Shown: positions 42,178 to 51,062, counted from the stretch's first letter. The stretch: DNA of 52,835 bases from Clostridia bacterium (GCA_017428635.1 JAFRQK010000004.1:1-52835); one strand, 5' to 3'. Notes: a model not told the origin generated them from the letters alone. Translations and numbers: made by a program.

Positions 42178-44463
42178 ATGGAAAACATTCTGAAAGACGT
42201 AGCTTCGAGGATCAGGACCCTGCGCGAGATCCGAGAGATCTCGCCGGAGGAAATGGCGACCGCGACCGGTACGACGGTTGAGGCGTACCGCGCCCTTGAG
42301 GAGGGAAACACCGACTTCTCCTTCACTTTCATTTACAAGTGCGCCGCCCGGCTCGGCGTCGAGACGGTCGACCTGCTCGCCGGCGAGAGCGCGACGCTGA
42401 ACGCGTACTGCGTCAACAGAGCGGGGACCGGTCTGCCTATCGCCCGCCGTCAGGGCTTTTCATACAACAATATCGCTCCGCTCTTCCGCGGAAAGATCGC
42501 CGAGCCGTTCGTCGTCAAGGCGCCGTGGATCCCCGAGGAAGCCGATCTTCCGATCAAACTCGCTCACCACGAGGGGCAGGAGTTCGACTACGTCCTTAAG
42601 GGAACGCTCAAGGTCTCCGTCGACGGAAGGATCGAGATCCTCGGTGAGGGCGACTCGATCTACTACGACTCTTCCCTGCCGCACGGCATGATCGCGTGGG
42701 GCGAAGACTGCGAATTTCTCGCCGTTACGATCTCCTCGGGCGGAGCGGCTTACGACTACCCGGACGAGTTGACGGAGAAACCGACCGTCAGAGAAAAAGT
42801 CGTCATCCCCGATCTTCCCGACAATCCGGTCGCGCTCCGGTATATCTCCGTTAAAGAGGACAACGGGTTCCCCGTCGGGATAGAATTCAAGAACTGTGAA
42901 AACTATAATTTCGCGTACGACACCGTCGACGCGATCGCCGAAAAGACGCCCGACAAGCTCGCGATGGTCCACCTCGACGCGGACAAGAACGAGACGCGGT
43001 TCACTTTCGGCGATATGAAGCGCCTTTCGAATAAAGCCGCGAACTACTTCACCTCGCTCGGCATCCGCCGCGGCGATACCGTCATGGTCGTGCTCAAACG
43101 CCACTGGCAGTTCTGGGTATCGTTCCTCGCACTGCACAAGATCGGCGCGATCCCGATCCCCGCGACGAACATGCTCGTCGAAAAGGATTTCGACTACCGT
43201 TTCAGAGCGACCGACACCCGGGCGATCCTCTGCACGGCGGACGGCGATACGGCGCACCAGGCGGAACTCGGCGCGCGCGACGCAGGTCTCGGAGATATGA
43301 TAAAAGTATCCGCCCACGGCCACGTCGACGGATGGCACGATTTCGACCGTGAGTTCGAGTCGTTCCCCGACGTATTCGAGCGCGTCCCGGGCGTCGGCGG
43401 AAACGAGACGATGTTCATGCTTTTCACTTCCGGCACGACCGGATATCCGAAAGTTGCGGCGCACGCGTTCACGTACGCGCTCGGCCACTATCTCACCGCG
43501 CGTTACTGGCACGTCGTCGAGCCGGGCGGACTTCACCTTACGATCTCCGATACCGGCTGGGGCAAGGCGTTGTGGGGCAAACTCTACGGCCAGTGGCTCT
43601 GCGAGGGAGCGATCTTCGTCTACGACTTCGACAGATTCCACGCGGAGGATATCCTGCCACTCTTCAAAAAATACAATATCACGACGTTCTGCGCGCCGCC
43701 CACGATGTACCGCTTCTTCATAAAAGAGGATCTGTCAAAGTACGATCTGTCCACCCTGAAGCATACGACGATAGCGGGCGAGGCGCTCAACCCGGAAGTC
43801 TACTACAAGTGGTACGAGCACACCGGTCTGCGTCTGATGGAAGGATTCGGTCAGACTGAAACGACGCTGGTTATCGCGAACTACGCGGGCGAGATCCCGA
43901 AACCGGGCTCGATGGGTCATCCGTCCCCTCAGTACAAGGTCGACATCCTCCTGCCCGACGGCAAGCGCGCCGAAGCGGGTCAGACGGGCGAGATCGTCAT
44001 CGACATCAAAGACGGCAAACCGTTCGGTCTCGTGAAAGAGTACTTCCGCAATAAAGAGGCGACCGACGAGGTAATGAGAGACGGGTACTACCACACCGGC
44101 GACACCGCGTACCGCGACGAGGACGGAAACTTCTGGTACGTCGGCAGAGTCGACGATCTGATCAAATCGTCCGGTTACCGCATCGGTCCGTTCGAGATCG
44201 AGTCGGTCATCATGGAACTTCCGTACGTCCTCGAATGCGCCGTCACCGGCGTGCCCGATCCGCTCCGCGGTCAGCTCGTCAAAGCGTCCGTCGTTCTCGT
44301 CAAGGGCAAAGAGGGCTCGGAAGAACTCAAAAAAGAGATCCAGAATTACGTCAAGGAGCACACCGCGCCGTACAAATATCCCCGTATCGTGGAATTTCTT
44401 TCTGAGATGCCGAAGACGATAAGCGGAAAGATCCGCCGCGTCGAGCTGCGCGGAAGACAGTAA
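42178..44463 (+). CDS. Fusion of XRE regulator, cupin and AMP-forming acyl-CoA ligase
   Basis: A 761-aa protein. Residues 1-65 form an XRE helix-turn-helix (TLREIREISPEEMATATGTT). A cupin domain follows (about 115-185: KLAHHEGQEFDYVLKG, LPHGMIAW). From about 230 it is an ANL-family ligase: P-loop TSGTTGYPK (417-425), GFGQTET, YHTGDTAYRDEDG, and the catalytic lysine K751 in TISGKIRR. The enzyme part resembles medium- or short-chain acyl-CoA synthetases. The first 190 residues look like a complete XRE-cupin regulator fused in frame. AAGGAGG lies 5 bases before the ATG. It is preceded by a T-box leader with a probable Ile specifier. The substrate is unknown. Confidence 0.85.
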   Translation: MENILKDVASRIRTLREIREISPEEMATATGTTVEAYRALEEGNTDFSFTFIYKCAARLGVETVDLLAGESATLNAYCVNRAGTGLPIARRQGFSYNNIAPLFRGKIAEPFVVKAPWIPEEADLPIKLAHHEGQEFDYVLKGTLKVSVDGRIEILGEGDSIYYDSSLPHGMIAWGEDCEFLAVTISSGGAAYDYPDELTEKPTVREKVVIPDLPDNPVALRYISVKEDNGFPVGIEFKNCENYNFAYDTVDAIAEKTPDKLAMVHLDADKNETRFTFGDMKRLSNKAANYFTSLGIRRGDTVMVVLKRHWQFWVSFLALHKIGAIPIPATNMLVEKDFDYRFRATDTRAILCTADGDTAHQAELGARDAGLGDMIKVSAHGHVDGWHDFDREFESFPDVFERVPGVGGNETMFMLFTSGTTGYPKVAAHAFTYALGHYLTARYWHVVEPGGLHLTISDTGWGKALWGKLYGQWLCEGAIFVYDFDRFHAEDILPLFKKYNITTFCAPPTMYRFFIKEDLSKYDLSTLKHTTIAGEALNPEVYYKWYEHTGLRLMEGFGQTETTLVIANYAGEIPKPGSMGHPSPQYKVDILLPDGKRAEAGQTGEIVIDIKDGKPFGLVKEYFRNKEATDEVMRDGYYHTGDTAYRDEDGNFWYVGRVDDLIKSSGYRIGPFEIESVIMELPYVLECAVTGVPDPLRGQLVKASVVLVKGKEGSEELKKEIQNYVKEHTAPYKYPRIVEFLSEMPKTISGKIRRVELRGRQ

Positions 44464-44467
44464 ACGC

Positions 44468-44496
44468 TTGATTATCCGCGTCTTTTGAGGTAATAT
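44468..44496 (+). promoter_or_regulatory. Promoter of the metY-like gene
   Basis: TTGATT (44468-44473) and TAATAT (44491-44496), 17-bp spacer, starting 5 bases after the ligase stop. Confidence 0.65.
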
Positions 44497-44540
44497 ATAG
44501 GAAGAAAAGGAGCGAAGTGCTCCGGGGGAGGACTTGAAAT

Positions 44541-45821
44541 ATGGAATTCGGACTCGGTACGAAATGCGTACAGGCGGGATATACGCCTAAAACGGGCGAA
44601 CCGCGCGTGCTTCCGATAATTCAGAGCACGACCTTCAAATACGATACGAGCGAGGCGATGGGCAAACTCTTCGACCTCGAGGCGGCGGGATATTTCTACA
44701 CCCGTCTCGCCAATCCGACGTGCGACAGCGCCGCCGCGAAACTTTGCGCCCTCGAGGGCGGCACGGCGGGCATGCTGACGTCGTCCGGTCAGGCGGCTAA
44801 CCTATTCGCGGTGTTCAATATCGCGAGCGCGGGCGATCACGTCGTCGCGTGCTCCGCGATCTACGGCGGCACGTTCAATCTCTTCGCCGTCACAATGAAG
44901 AAGATGGGCATCGATTTCACGTTCGTGAAACCCGACGCCACGAAAGAGGAACTCGACGCGGCGTTCAGACCGAACACGAAGGCGGTCTTCGGCGAGACGA
45001 TCGCGAATCCCGCGCTCGCCGTTCTCGATATCGAACTGTTCGCGGACGCGGCGCACAGGCACGGAGTGCCGCTGATCGTCGACAACACGTTCGCGACGCC
45101 GATCAACTGCCGTCCGTTCGAGTGGGGCGCGGATATCGTCACTCACTCGACGACGAAATATCTCGACGGCCACGCGACGTCGGTAGGCGGCGCGGTCATC
45201 GACGGCGGCAAGTTCGACTGGATGGCTCACGCCGACAAGTTCCCGGGTCTCACGACGCCCGACGAGAGTTATCACGGCATCGTCTACGCAGAGCGGTTCG
45301 GCAAGGAAGGCGCGTTCATCTACAAGTGCGTGGCGCAGCTGATGAGGGACTTCGGCTCCTCTCCCGCTCCGTTCAACGCTTTCCTTCTCAATCTCGGCAT
45401 GGAGACGCTCCACGTCCGCGTCCCGCGTCACTGCGCGAACGCGCAGGCGGTCGCGGAATACCTCTCGGGGCACGACAAGGTCGCGTGGGTACAGTACTGC
45501 GGCCTGCCCGGAGACAAATACTACGAACTCGGCAAAAAATACCTTCCGAACGGCTCGTGCGGCGTCCTCTCCTTCGGAGTGAAGGACGGCCGCGCCGCGG
45601 CGGAGACGTTCATGAAGAACCTGAAACTCGCCGCGATCGTCACGCACGTCGCGGACGCGCGGACCTGCATCCTCCACCCGGCGAGCTCGACTCACCGTCA
45701 GCTGACGGACGAGGAGCTGATCGCCTGCGGGGTCGGTCCCGACATGATGCGTCTCAGCGTCGGCATCGAAGACGTGAAGGATATCATCGCGGATCTTGAG
45801 TCGGCTCTTCAAAGTATTTGA
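44541..45821 (+). CDS. O-acetylhomoserine aminocarboxypropyltransferase (MetY-type)
   Basis: A 426-aa PLP enzyme of the Cys/Met metabolism family. Motifs: YFYTRLANPTCD, EGGTAGMLTSSGQAA, PLIVDNTFATP, the PLP lysine in HSTTKYLDGHA, and the C-terminal HPASSTHRQL. The length fits O-acetylhomoserine sulfhydrylase (homocysteine or cysteine synthase) rather than the shorter MetB/MetC group. It should use sulfide with O-acetylhomoserine to make homocysteine. GGGGAGG precedes the ATG. I see no S-box or T-box in its short leader. A hairpin array lies just downstream. Confidence 0.88.
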   Translation: MEFGLGTKCVQAGYTPKTGEPRVLPIIQSTTFKYDTSEAMGKLFDLEAAGYFYTRLANPTCDSAAAKLCALEGGTAGMLTSSGQAANLFAVFNIASAGDHVVACSAIYGGTFNLFAVTMKKMGIDFTFVKPDATKEELDAAFRPNTKAVFGETIANPALAVLDIELFADAAHRHGVPLIVDNTFATPINCRPFEWGADIVTHSTTKYLDGHATSVGGAVIDGGKFDWMAHADKFPGLTTPDESYHGIVYAERFGKEGAFIYKCVAQLMRDFGSSPAPFNAFLLNLGMETLHVRVPRHCANAQAVAEYLSGHDKVAWVQYCGLPGDKYYELGKKYLPNGSCGVLSFGVKDGRAAAETFMKNLKLAAIVTHVADARTCILHPASSTHRQLTDEELIACGVGPDMMRLSVGIEDVKDIIADLESALQSI

Positions 45822-45831
45822 CTTTAATAAT

Positions 45832-45930
45832 GAACGCGAAGCGTTCAATTCATGACGGCGCAGCCGTCAATTCACGAACCCCTCGCCGCAAGGCGAGGGG
45901 TTCAATTCATGCGACGAAGGCGCAATTCAT
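45832..45930. repeat. Array 2: four GNA/GNRA-loop hairpins with AATTCA linkers
   Basis: Four units on the plus strand: GAACGC-GAA-GCGTTC (45832-45846), GACGGC-GCA-GCCGTC (45854-45868), a 12-bp stem with a GCAA loop (45876-45903) and a short imperfect GCGAC-GAA-GGCGC (45911-45923). Each is followed by AATTCAT or AATTCAC. The first unit is identical to one in array 1 (5225-5239). The array lies between convergent genes (metY-like and the hydrolase). No gene is visible between it and the hydrolase stop. Confidence 0.88.
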
Positions 45931-45969
45931 CCAATATGCTTTTTCGTTCTGCGCTGAATGCGGCGGCCC

Positions 45970-46713
45970 TTAGCAATCACACAAAAAATCACAGACCGGA
46001 GTCGGATCTTCAAGACTGTGCGGGTGGTGGTCGCAGCCCGGTTTGGGGATAAAGAGCTGCTTCATCCCGCGCTCCGCGTAAACGTTGTGCAGGTGCTCCG
46101 CGTTCTCGAGATGCGGAACGTCGCGGTCCGAATCGCCCGCGACCGTGACGACCGGGATGCCGTCGTCCGCCAGTTCGTAAAGGCGGTCGACCGGATTCTC
46201 TCGGAACGCGAGGACGGACGATCTGTCAAGGCCGTAGCACTCGAGCGCTTCGGCGTATTCCCTCTCCGCTCCGAGACCGACGCCGAGCCCGCCGGGCCAG
46301 CTCTTTATATCGAGAACGGGCGCGTCGAGGTAAAGCGCGCGGACGATGCCGGGATAGCGGAGGGCGAAGTTCACCGAGTAAAGACCGCCGCGGCTGAAGC
46401 CGAACAGGATCGTCTTTTTGTCAAGGCCGAGCTCGCTCACGATGAAATCGTAGAACTTTTTCATATAACCGATCGACTTCGGGCAGCCGTACATATCGGA
46501 AACCTTGTAGTAAACGAGGAAATACCCGCGGCGGACCATCTCGACGTCGACCGTGTCGAATCCGCCGAGAAATTCCGCGCGCCAGATCCAGCGTTTCAGA
46601 TAATCGGGCTCTTTCGGAAAGATCACGTTCGCTTCCCTGCCCTCGAACTCAAACACGCGCCACTCGAACCCGTGGTAGTCGCGGAGTTCTCCGTTTTTGA
46701 TAAGGTCGTTCAT
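45970..46713 (-). CDS. Alpha/beta-hydrolase
   Basis: A 247-aa cytoplasmic protein. The nucleophile elbow is GFSRGG (serine of the triad), the probable acid is in GDSDRDVP and the histidine lies in DHHPHS near the C-terminus. It may be an esterase, acylhydrolase or deacylase; the substrate is unknown. AAGGAGA lies before the ATG. It starts right after the terminator of the ribosomal protein operon and has no clear promoter of its own, so some read-through is possible. Confidence 0.82.
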   Translation of the reverse strand: MNDLIKNGELRDYHGFEWRVFEFEGREANVIFPKEPDYLKRWIWRAEFLGGFDTVDVEMVRRGYFLVYYKVSDMYGCPKSIGYMKKFYDFIVSELGLDKKTILFGFSRGGLYSVNFALRYPGIVRALYLDAPVLDIKSWPGGLGVGLGAEREYAEALECYGLDRSSVLAFRENPVDRLYELADDGIPVVTVAGDSDRDVPHLENAEHLHNVYAERGMKQLFIPKPGCDHHPHSLEDPTPVCDFLCDC

Positions 46714-46730
46714 TTTCGTCTCCTTACTTG

Positions 46731-46759
46731 AAAAACACCCGCCGTAAAAAACGGCGGGT
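46731..46759 (-). terminator. Terminator of the rplA operon
   Basis: ACCCGCCGT pairs with ACGGCGGGT around AAAAA, followed leftward by GTTTTT. It separates rplA from the hydrolase gene. Confidence 0.8.
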
Positions 46760-46770
46760 ATTTCTGTTAA

Positions 46771-47460
46771 TTAACCAAGCTTTGCACCGTTGACACGGAT
46801 GCCCGGGCCCATCGTGGAAGCCACGACGCAGCTCTTGATGTACTGACCCTTTGCGGCGGCCGGCTTCGCCTTGATGACGGCGCCGACGAGAGCGTCAAAG
46901 TTCTCGCGGAGTTTCTCCGGACCGAAGGACGCCTTGCCTATCGGGCAGTGGATGATGTTCGTCTTGTCAAGACGGTATTCGATCTTACCGGCTTTAGCCT
47001 CGTTGACGGCTTTTGCGACGTCCATCGTGACCGTACCCGCCTTCGGGTTCGGCATAAGTCCCTTAGGACCGAGCACACGGCCGAGACGGCCGATCGTACC
47101 CATCATGTCGGGAGTCGCGATAACGACGTCAAATTCAAACCAGTTCTCTTTCTGGATCTTTTCGACCAGATCCGCTTCGCCGACGTACTCGGCTCCGGCG
47201 GCCTTCGCCTCTTCCGCGCGGTCGCCCTTGGCGAATACGAGGACTCTGGCGGTCTTACCGGTACCGTTCGGAAGAACGATAGCGCCTCTGACCTGCTGGT
47301 CTGCGTGACGGGAGTCAACGCCCAGCCTCATATGAAGTTCGATCGTTTCGTCGAACTTTGCCTTGGAGGTCTCGCAAACGAGAGCGAATACCTCGTCGGG
47401 ATCGTAAAGCTTACCTTTTTCGATCAGCTTGCGGCTGTCAGTATATTTCTTACCTTTCAT
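46771..47460 (-). CDS. rplA: Ribosomal protein L1
   Basis: A 229-aa large-subunit protein of the L1 stalk; in other bacteria it also represses its own operon. The conserved blocks [41 protein letters not shown] and MGPGIRV are intact. It has a GAGGAGG site and lies 13 bases after rplK. It is the last gene of the operon here; rplJ and rplL, which usually follow, are not in this place. Confidence 0.96.
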   Translation of the reverse strand: MKGKKYTDSRKLIEKGKLYDPDEVFALVCETSKAKFDETIELHMRLGVDSRHADQQVRGAIVLPNGTGKTARVLVFAKGDRAEEAKAAGAEYVGEADLVEKIQKENWFEFDVVIATPDMMGTIGRLGRVLGPKGLMPNPKAGTVTMDVAKAVNEAKAGKIEYRLDKTNIIHCPIGKASFGPEKLRENFDALVGAVIKAKPAAAKGQYIKSCVVASTMGPGIRVNGAKLG

Positions 47461-47473
47461 CTTCTGCCCCTCC

Positions 47474-47899
47474 TCACTCTTCGACGACGACGCCCATGGA
47501 ACGGGCAGTACCGGCGATCATGCTCATTGCGGCTTCGATCGAACCCGCGTTCAGGTCTTTCATCTTGATCTCGGCGATCTCTTTGACCTGCGCCTTGGTG
47601 ATCGTAGCGACCTTGGTCTTGTTCGGGGTGGGGGAAGCAGTCTCGATCCCGCACGCCTTCTTGATCAGATTGGCAGCCGGGGAAGTCTTGGTGATGAACG
47701 TGAACGAACGGTCAGCGTAAACGGTGATGACGACCGGGATGATCATGCCGATGTCGTTCTTCGTTCTCTCGTTGAATTCCTTGGTGAAGTTAGCGATAGC
47801 GACGCCGTACTGACCGAGGGCGGGACCCACGGGCGGCTGAGGAGTCGCTTTCCCTGCGGGAAGCTGGAGTTTTACGTAGCCGAGTATTTTCTTTGCCAT
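47474..47899 (-). CDS. rplK: Ribosomal protein L11
   Basis: A 141-aa protein with the usual N-terminus ([28 protein letters not shown]) and the rRNA-binding C-terminal domain ([22 protein letters not shown]). It forms part of the GTPase-associated centre. GGAGGT lies 10 bases before the ATG. The 105-base gap upstream, between it and nusG, contains a GGGAGAA...TTCTCCC stem-loop on the minus strand that might be a processing or attenuation site. Confidence 0.96.
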   Translation of the reverse strand: MAKKILGYVKLQLPAGKATPQPPVGPALGQYGVAIANFTKEFNERTKNDIGMIIPVVITVYADRSFTFITKTSPAANLIKKACGIETASPTPNKTKVATITKAQVKEIAEIKMKDLNAGSIEAAMSMIAGTARSMGVVVEE

Positions 47900-48004
47900 T
47901 GTCTTTTATACCTCCGAATGTGGTGTCTGACGGGAGAATGTGTGAAAAATTTTCTCCCTCCCACGTTTTGGACGGCTCAAGGCGCCGACCGTGCCTCGCC
48001 GCTT

Positions 48005-48556
48005 TTACTGCGCGGCTTTCTTGCGGATATTCTTCATATCCAGTTTAACGGGCATATCGCGTCCCGCCATCGGGACGGTGACGGTGACTTCGCTGCCTTC
48101 GGGCGAGATCTCGGACAAGATCCCGGAAAAGCCCGCCATGACTCCGTCGACGATATCCACCTCGTCCCCGATATTGAAAGCGGAGACGCTTACTACCTGA
48201 CCTTCGTCCGCTATGATAGCGGCGACTTCCGCATCGGTGAGCGGAACGGGTTTCGACCCGGGGCCGACGAATCCGGTAACGCCGCGCACGTTGCGCACCA
48301 CGTGCCAGGACTCGTCCGTCATGACCATCTTAACGAGAACGTACGAGGGGAACAGTTTGCTCTCGATCTCCTTCTCCGATCCGCCGTCCGTCTCCACTAT
48401 CGTTTCGGTGGGGATGCGGACCTCGGCGATCAGATCGGAAAGACCCCTGTTTTCCACTATCTTCTCAATGTTCGCCATGACCCGGTTCTCATAGCCGGAA
48501 TAGGTGTGGACCACGTACCAGCGCAGTCCTTCGTTCATTTCGTTAATGTCGCTCAT
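48005..48556 (-). CDS. nusG: Transcription termination/antitermination protein NusG
   Basis: A 183-aa protein. The NGN domain (LRWYVVHTYSGYENRVMANI, LFPSYVLVKMVM) is followed by a KOW domain (FNIGDEVDIVDGVMAGFSG). It associates with RNA polymerase and affects elongation and pausing. It lies 4 bases after the secE stop, in the standard secE-nusG order. The start at 48556 is accepted; M7 is an alternative. Confidence 0.96.
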   Translation of the reverse strand: MSDINEMNEGLRWYVVHTYSGYENRVMANIEKIVENRGLSDLIAEVRIPTETIVETDGGSEKEIESKLFPSYVLVKMVMTDESWHVVRNVRGVTGFVGPGSKPVPLTDAEVAAIIADEGQVVSVSAFNIGDEVDIVDGVMAGFSGILSEISPEGSEVTVTVPMAGRDMPVKLDMKNIRKKAAQ

Positions 48557-48560
48557 ACCG

Positions 48561-48830
48561 TCAGAATATCCTGCTCAGTCCGACGATCCCCTGAGTGAGA
48601 AGATAGTCGACTACGCCGATGGCGATAGCGAGGACGACGACCACGACGATAACGATAAAGGTGTTCTTGCGAACCGACTTCCATGTAGCCCATGATATCT
48701 TCTTTCTCTCGGAATTGAGAGATTTGAACCACGTTCCGATCCTTTTGAATACGGACGGCTTGCCGGAAGCCTTCGCAGGCTTTTTGGCGGCTTTCTCCGC
48801 CACAGCCTTCTTTTCTTCTTTGTCAGCCAT
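48561..48830 (-). CDS. secE: Preprotein translocase subunit SecE
   Basis: An 89-aa protein with a Lys/Ala-rich N-terminus, the conserved EKKISWATW-type amphipathic segment (RKKISWATWKSVRKNT) and one transmembrane helix (FIVIVVVVVLAIAIGVVDYL). It belongs to the SecYEG channel. AAAGGA precedes the ATG. It lies between rpmG and nusG as in most Bacillota. Confidence 0.95.
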   Translation of the reverse strand: MADKEEKKAVAEKAAKKPAKASGKPSVFKRIGTWFKSLNSERKKISWATWKSVRKNTFIVIVVVVVLAIAIGVVDYLLTQGIVGLSRIF

Positions 48831-48845
48831 TTCGGATTCCTTTCC

Positions 48846-48995
48846 TTACTTCGTTTCCTTGTGCAAGGTATGCTTGCGGCAGAAACGGCAGTATTTGTTG
48901 AGTTCAAGCCTGTCCGGATCGTTCTTTTTGTTCTTCATCGTGTCATAGTTGCGCTGTTTGCATTCGCTGCACGCCAGAGTGATCTTAACTCTCAT
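48846..48995 (-). CDS. rpmG: Ribosomal protein L33
   Basis: A 49-aa protein starting [19 protein letters not shown]. Two CxxC pairs (CSEC and CRFC) make it the zinc-binding form. AGGAGGT lies 7 bases before the ATG. It is the first gene of the rpmG-secE-nusG-rplK-rplA operon and is followed by secE after 15 bases. Confidence 0.95.
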   Translation of the reverse strand: MRVKITLACSECKQRNYDTMKNKKNDPDRLELNKYCRFCRKHTLHKETK

Positions 48996-49156
48996 TTTCG
49001 GCACCTCCTGTTTTATTTGGCCTCACCGGCCTTTTTGTACCTCCCTCAAACCGCGGCCGAACGGTTCTCTGCCGCTCTTCCGGGAACGGCGGATCCTGCC
49101 CTTGCGCCGAGAACAAAACAGCGCAAAAAAAGAACCCTCCTTTTGAGGTAATGATG

Positions 49157-49185
49157 ATTATACCATATTATTATAATCGTGTCAA
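49157..49185 (-). promoter_or_regulatory. Consensus promoter of the rpmG-rplA operon
   Basis: TTGACA (49185-49180) and TATAAT (49162-49157), 17-bp spacer, a perfect consensus. The leader of about 150 bases (48996-49150) is GC-rich with weak inverted repeats; no known leader class was recognised. Confidence 0.88.
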
Positions 49186-49228
49186 CACGTACGGCAATAT
49201 TTTTTCGACGTTTTTTCGGGTTCTATAA

Positions 49229-49257
49229 TTGAAAGAAAACCGGCCGTTTGGTATAAT
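49229..49257 (+). promoter_or_regulatory. Promoter of the thuA-like/Gfo-Idh pair
   Basis: TTGAAA (49229-49234) and TATAAT (49252-49257), 17-bp spacer. Confidence 0.8.
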
Positions 49258-49284
49258 TAAGAAAAACGGCCCGGAGGCGACTGT

Positions 49285-49938
49285 ATGAAAAGAGCGATCA
49301 TCACGAGGGACGGAGGCGCAGGGGATTTTCACGACCCCGTCCGCACCACGGACAGATTCGAAAGGCTTCTGCACAAAAACGGTTTCGAGACGGAAAAGTT
49401 CGATACTCTCGACAGTTTCACTGACGTTGATTTTCTCAAAACGTTCGATCTGATCGTCTTCAGCTGGACGCTCGCCGCGCCGAACGGCGCCGCCGCGTCC
49501 GCGATCATCGAGGCGGTGAAGTCCGGCGTCGGTCTCGCCGGATGTCACGGCGGGCTCTGCGACGCGTTCAGAGAAAACACCGACTGGCAATATCTGACCG
49601 GCGGTCAGTGGGTCGCGCATCCCGGAAACGACGGAGTCCTGTACCGCGTCAATATAACGAAAGAGCATCCGATAACGGCAGGGATCGGCGATTTCGACGT
49701 AAAGAGCGAACAGTATTACCTGCACGTCGACCCCGGCGTCGACGTCCTCGCGACGACCGTTTTCAGGGACAATATCTGCGGGCGCGACGTCGTCATGCCC
49801 GTCGTATGGACGAAGGGATACGGCGAGGGGCGCGTGTTCTACATCTCCGTCGGTCACACCGACGAGGTATTTCGCGACTCGCCCGAATCGGAACTGCTGA
49901 TGGAACGCGGGATGATCTGGGCGGGCAGAGCGTTTTGA
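49285..49938 (+). CDS. ThuA-like domain protein (GATase-like fold)
   Basis: A 217-aa protein of the ThuA family, named after a trehalose-utilisation gene and built like class I glutamine amidotransferases. Segments FDLIVFSWT, GVGLAGCHGGLCDAF (with C and H in the nucleophile region) and VVWTKGYGEGRVFYISVGHT follow the family order. The related proteins are often next to Gfo/Idh dehydrogenases in sugar-catabolic operons, as here. GGAGG lies before the ATG. The reaction is unknown. Confidence 0.85.
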   Translation: MKRAIITRDGGAGDFHDPVRTTDRFERLLHKNGFETEKFDTLDSFTDVDFLKTFDLIVFSWTLAAPNGAAASAIIEAVKSGVGLAGCHGGLCDAFRENTDWQYLTGGQWVAHPGNDGVLYRVNITKEHPITAGIGDFDVKSEQYYLHVDPGVDVLATTVFRDNICGRDVVMPVVWTKGYGEGRVFYISVGHTDEVFRDSPESELLMERGMIWAGRAF

Positions 49939-49950
49939 AAGGTGATAAAA

Positions 49951-51054
49951 ATGAGGAAAATGAAGATCGGATTCGTCGGAGTCGGCGATATCAGCGGCAT
50001 CTATCTTGAAAACCTGACGAAAAAATACAAGGAAGTCGAGATCGCGGGCGTCTGCGACCTCGTGAGAGAAAAGGCGGAACGCGCGGTCAAAAAGTACGGT
50101 ATACCGAAACTGTACGAAGATATGTACGAGCTCTTCGCGGACGAAGAGGTCGATATCGTTCTGAATATCACACGCCCGGACGAACACTACGAGGTAACGA
50201 AGGCGGCGCTGCTCGCCGGAAAGAACGTTTACAGCGAAAAACCGCTCGCCACGTCGCTCGAAAAAGGCAAGGAACTCGTCGCGCTCGCGAAGGAGCGCGG
50301 ACTCGCGCTCGGCGGCGCGCCGGACACGTTTCTCGGCGGGGCGATACAGACGGCGCGCGAGATGATCGACAGAGGCGATATAGGCGTGATCGTCGGCGCG
50401 GCAGGATATATGAAATGCCGCGGTCACGAGAGCTGGCACCCGGACCCCGAGTTTTACTACAAGAGGGGCGGCGGTCCGATGCTCGACATGGGCCCGTACT
50501 ACGTGACTGCGTTCGTCAATCTCTTCGGGTCGGTCGAGTGGGTCACGTCGATGTCTCGGATCACGTATCCCGAAAGGACGATAACGAGCGAGCCCAAAGC
50601 CGGTCAGGTCATAAAAGTCGACGTCCCGACGCACGTCTCGGGCATCATGCAGTTCGAGAACGGCGCGATAGGCACGCTGACGACGTCGTTCGACGTTTAC
50701 CCCGCCGGGTCTTACGATCTCATCGAGGTCTACGGTTCGGAGGGCACGATGATCGTTCCCGACCCGAACAACTGCGGCGGGAAGATCAGGATACGCGGCA
50801 AGGGCGACTGGGAGGAAAGAGACCTCACGTTCGACTACGGGTGGAACTGCCGCGGGCTCGGTCTGTGCGATATGGCGAACGCGATAAGGGACGGCAGAAC
50901 GCCGCGCGCGAACTGCGGGCTGACTTATCACGCGCTCGAGGTGATGCTCGCTCTGGCGAACGCCGAGGGCAGTCGCGAACACGTAAGGATCGAATCACAC
51001 TATGACAGGACAGCGCCGATGTGCAGGGGGCTCGAAGAAGGAATATTGGACTGA
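49951..51054 (+). CDS. Gfo/Idh/MocA family oxidoreductase
   Basis: A 367-aa protein with an N-terminal Rossmann fold (MKIGFVGVGDISGIYL) and a full EKP motif (NVYSEKPLATS), unlike the relative at 3894-5135. The second domain carries GGGPMLDMGPYYVTA, in place of the usual D-x-G-x-H-x-x-D. The ATG at 49951 has AAAGGTG before it; an upstream GTG is less likely. It forms a two-gene operon with the ThuA-like gene and probably oxidises a sugar or cyclitol with NAD(P). Substrate unknown. Confidence 0.88.
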   Translation: MRKMKIGFVGVGDISGIYLENLTKKYKEVEIAGVCDLVREKAERAVKKYGIPKLYEDMYELFADEEVDIVLNITRPDEHYEVTKAALLAGKNVYSEKPLATSLEKGKELVALAKERGLALGGAPDTFLGGAIQTAREMIDRGDIGVIVGAAGYMKCRGHESWHPDPEFYYKRGGGPMLDMGPYYVTAFVNLFGSVEWVTSMSRITYPERTITSEPKAGQVIKVDVPTHVSGIMQFENGAIGTLTTSFDVYPAGSYDLIEVYGSEGTMIVPDPNNCGGKIRIRGKGDWEERDLTFDYGWNCRGLGLCDMANAIRDGRTPRANCGLTYHALEVMLALANAEGSREHVRIESHYDRTAPMCRGLEEGILD

Positions 51055-51062
51055 AAAATATC

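Noticed and set aside
44464-44540. SAM riboswitch or T-box before the metY-like gene
   Set aside because: The leader is too short and shows neither S-box core motifs nor a T-box; only a plain promoter is visible.
46731-46759. rplJ-rplL expected after rplA
   Set aside because: The sequence after rplA is a terminator and then a hydrolase gene; rplJ and rplL are not in this window and may be elsewhere in the genome.
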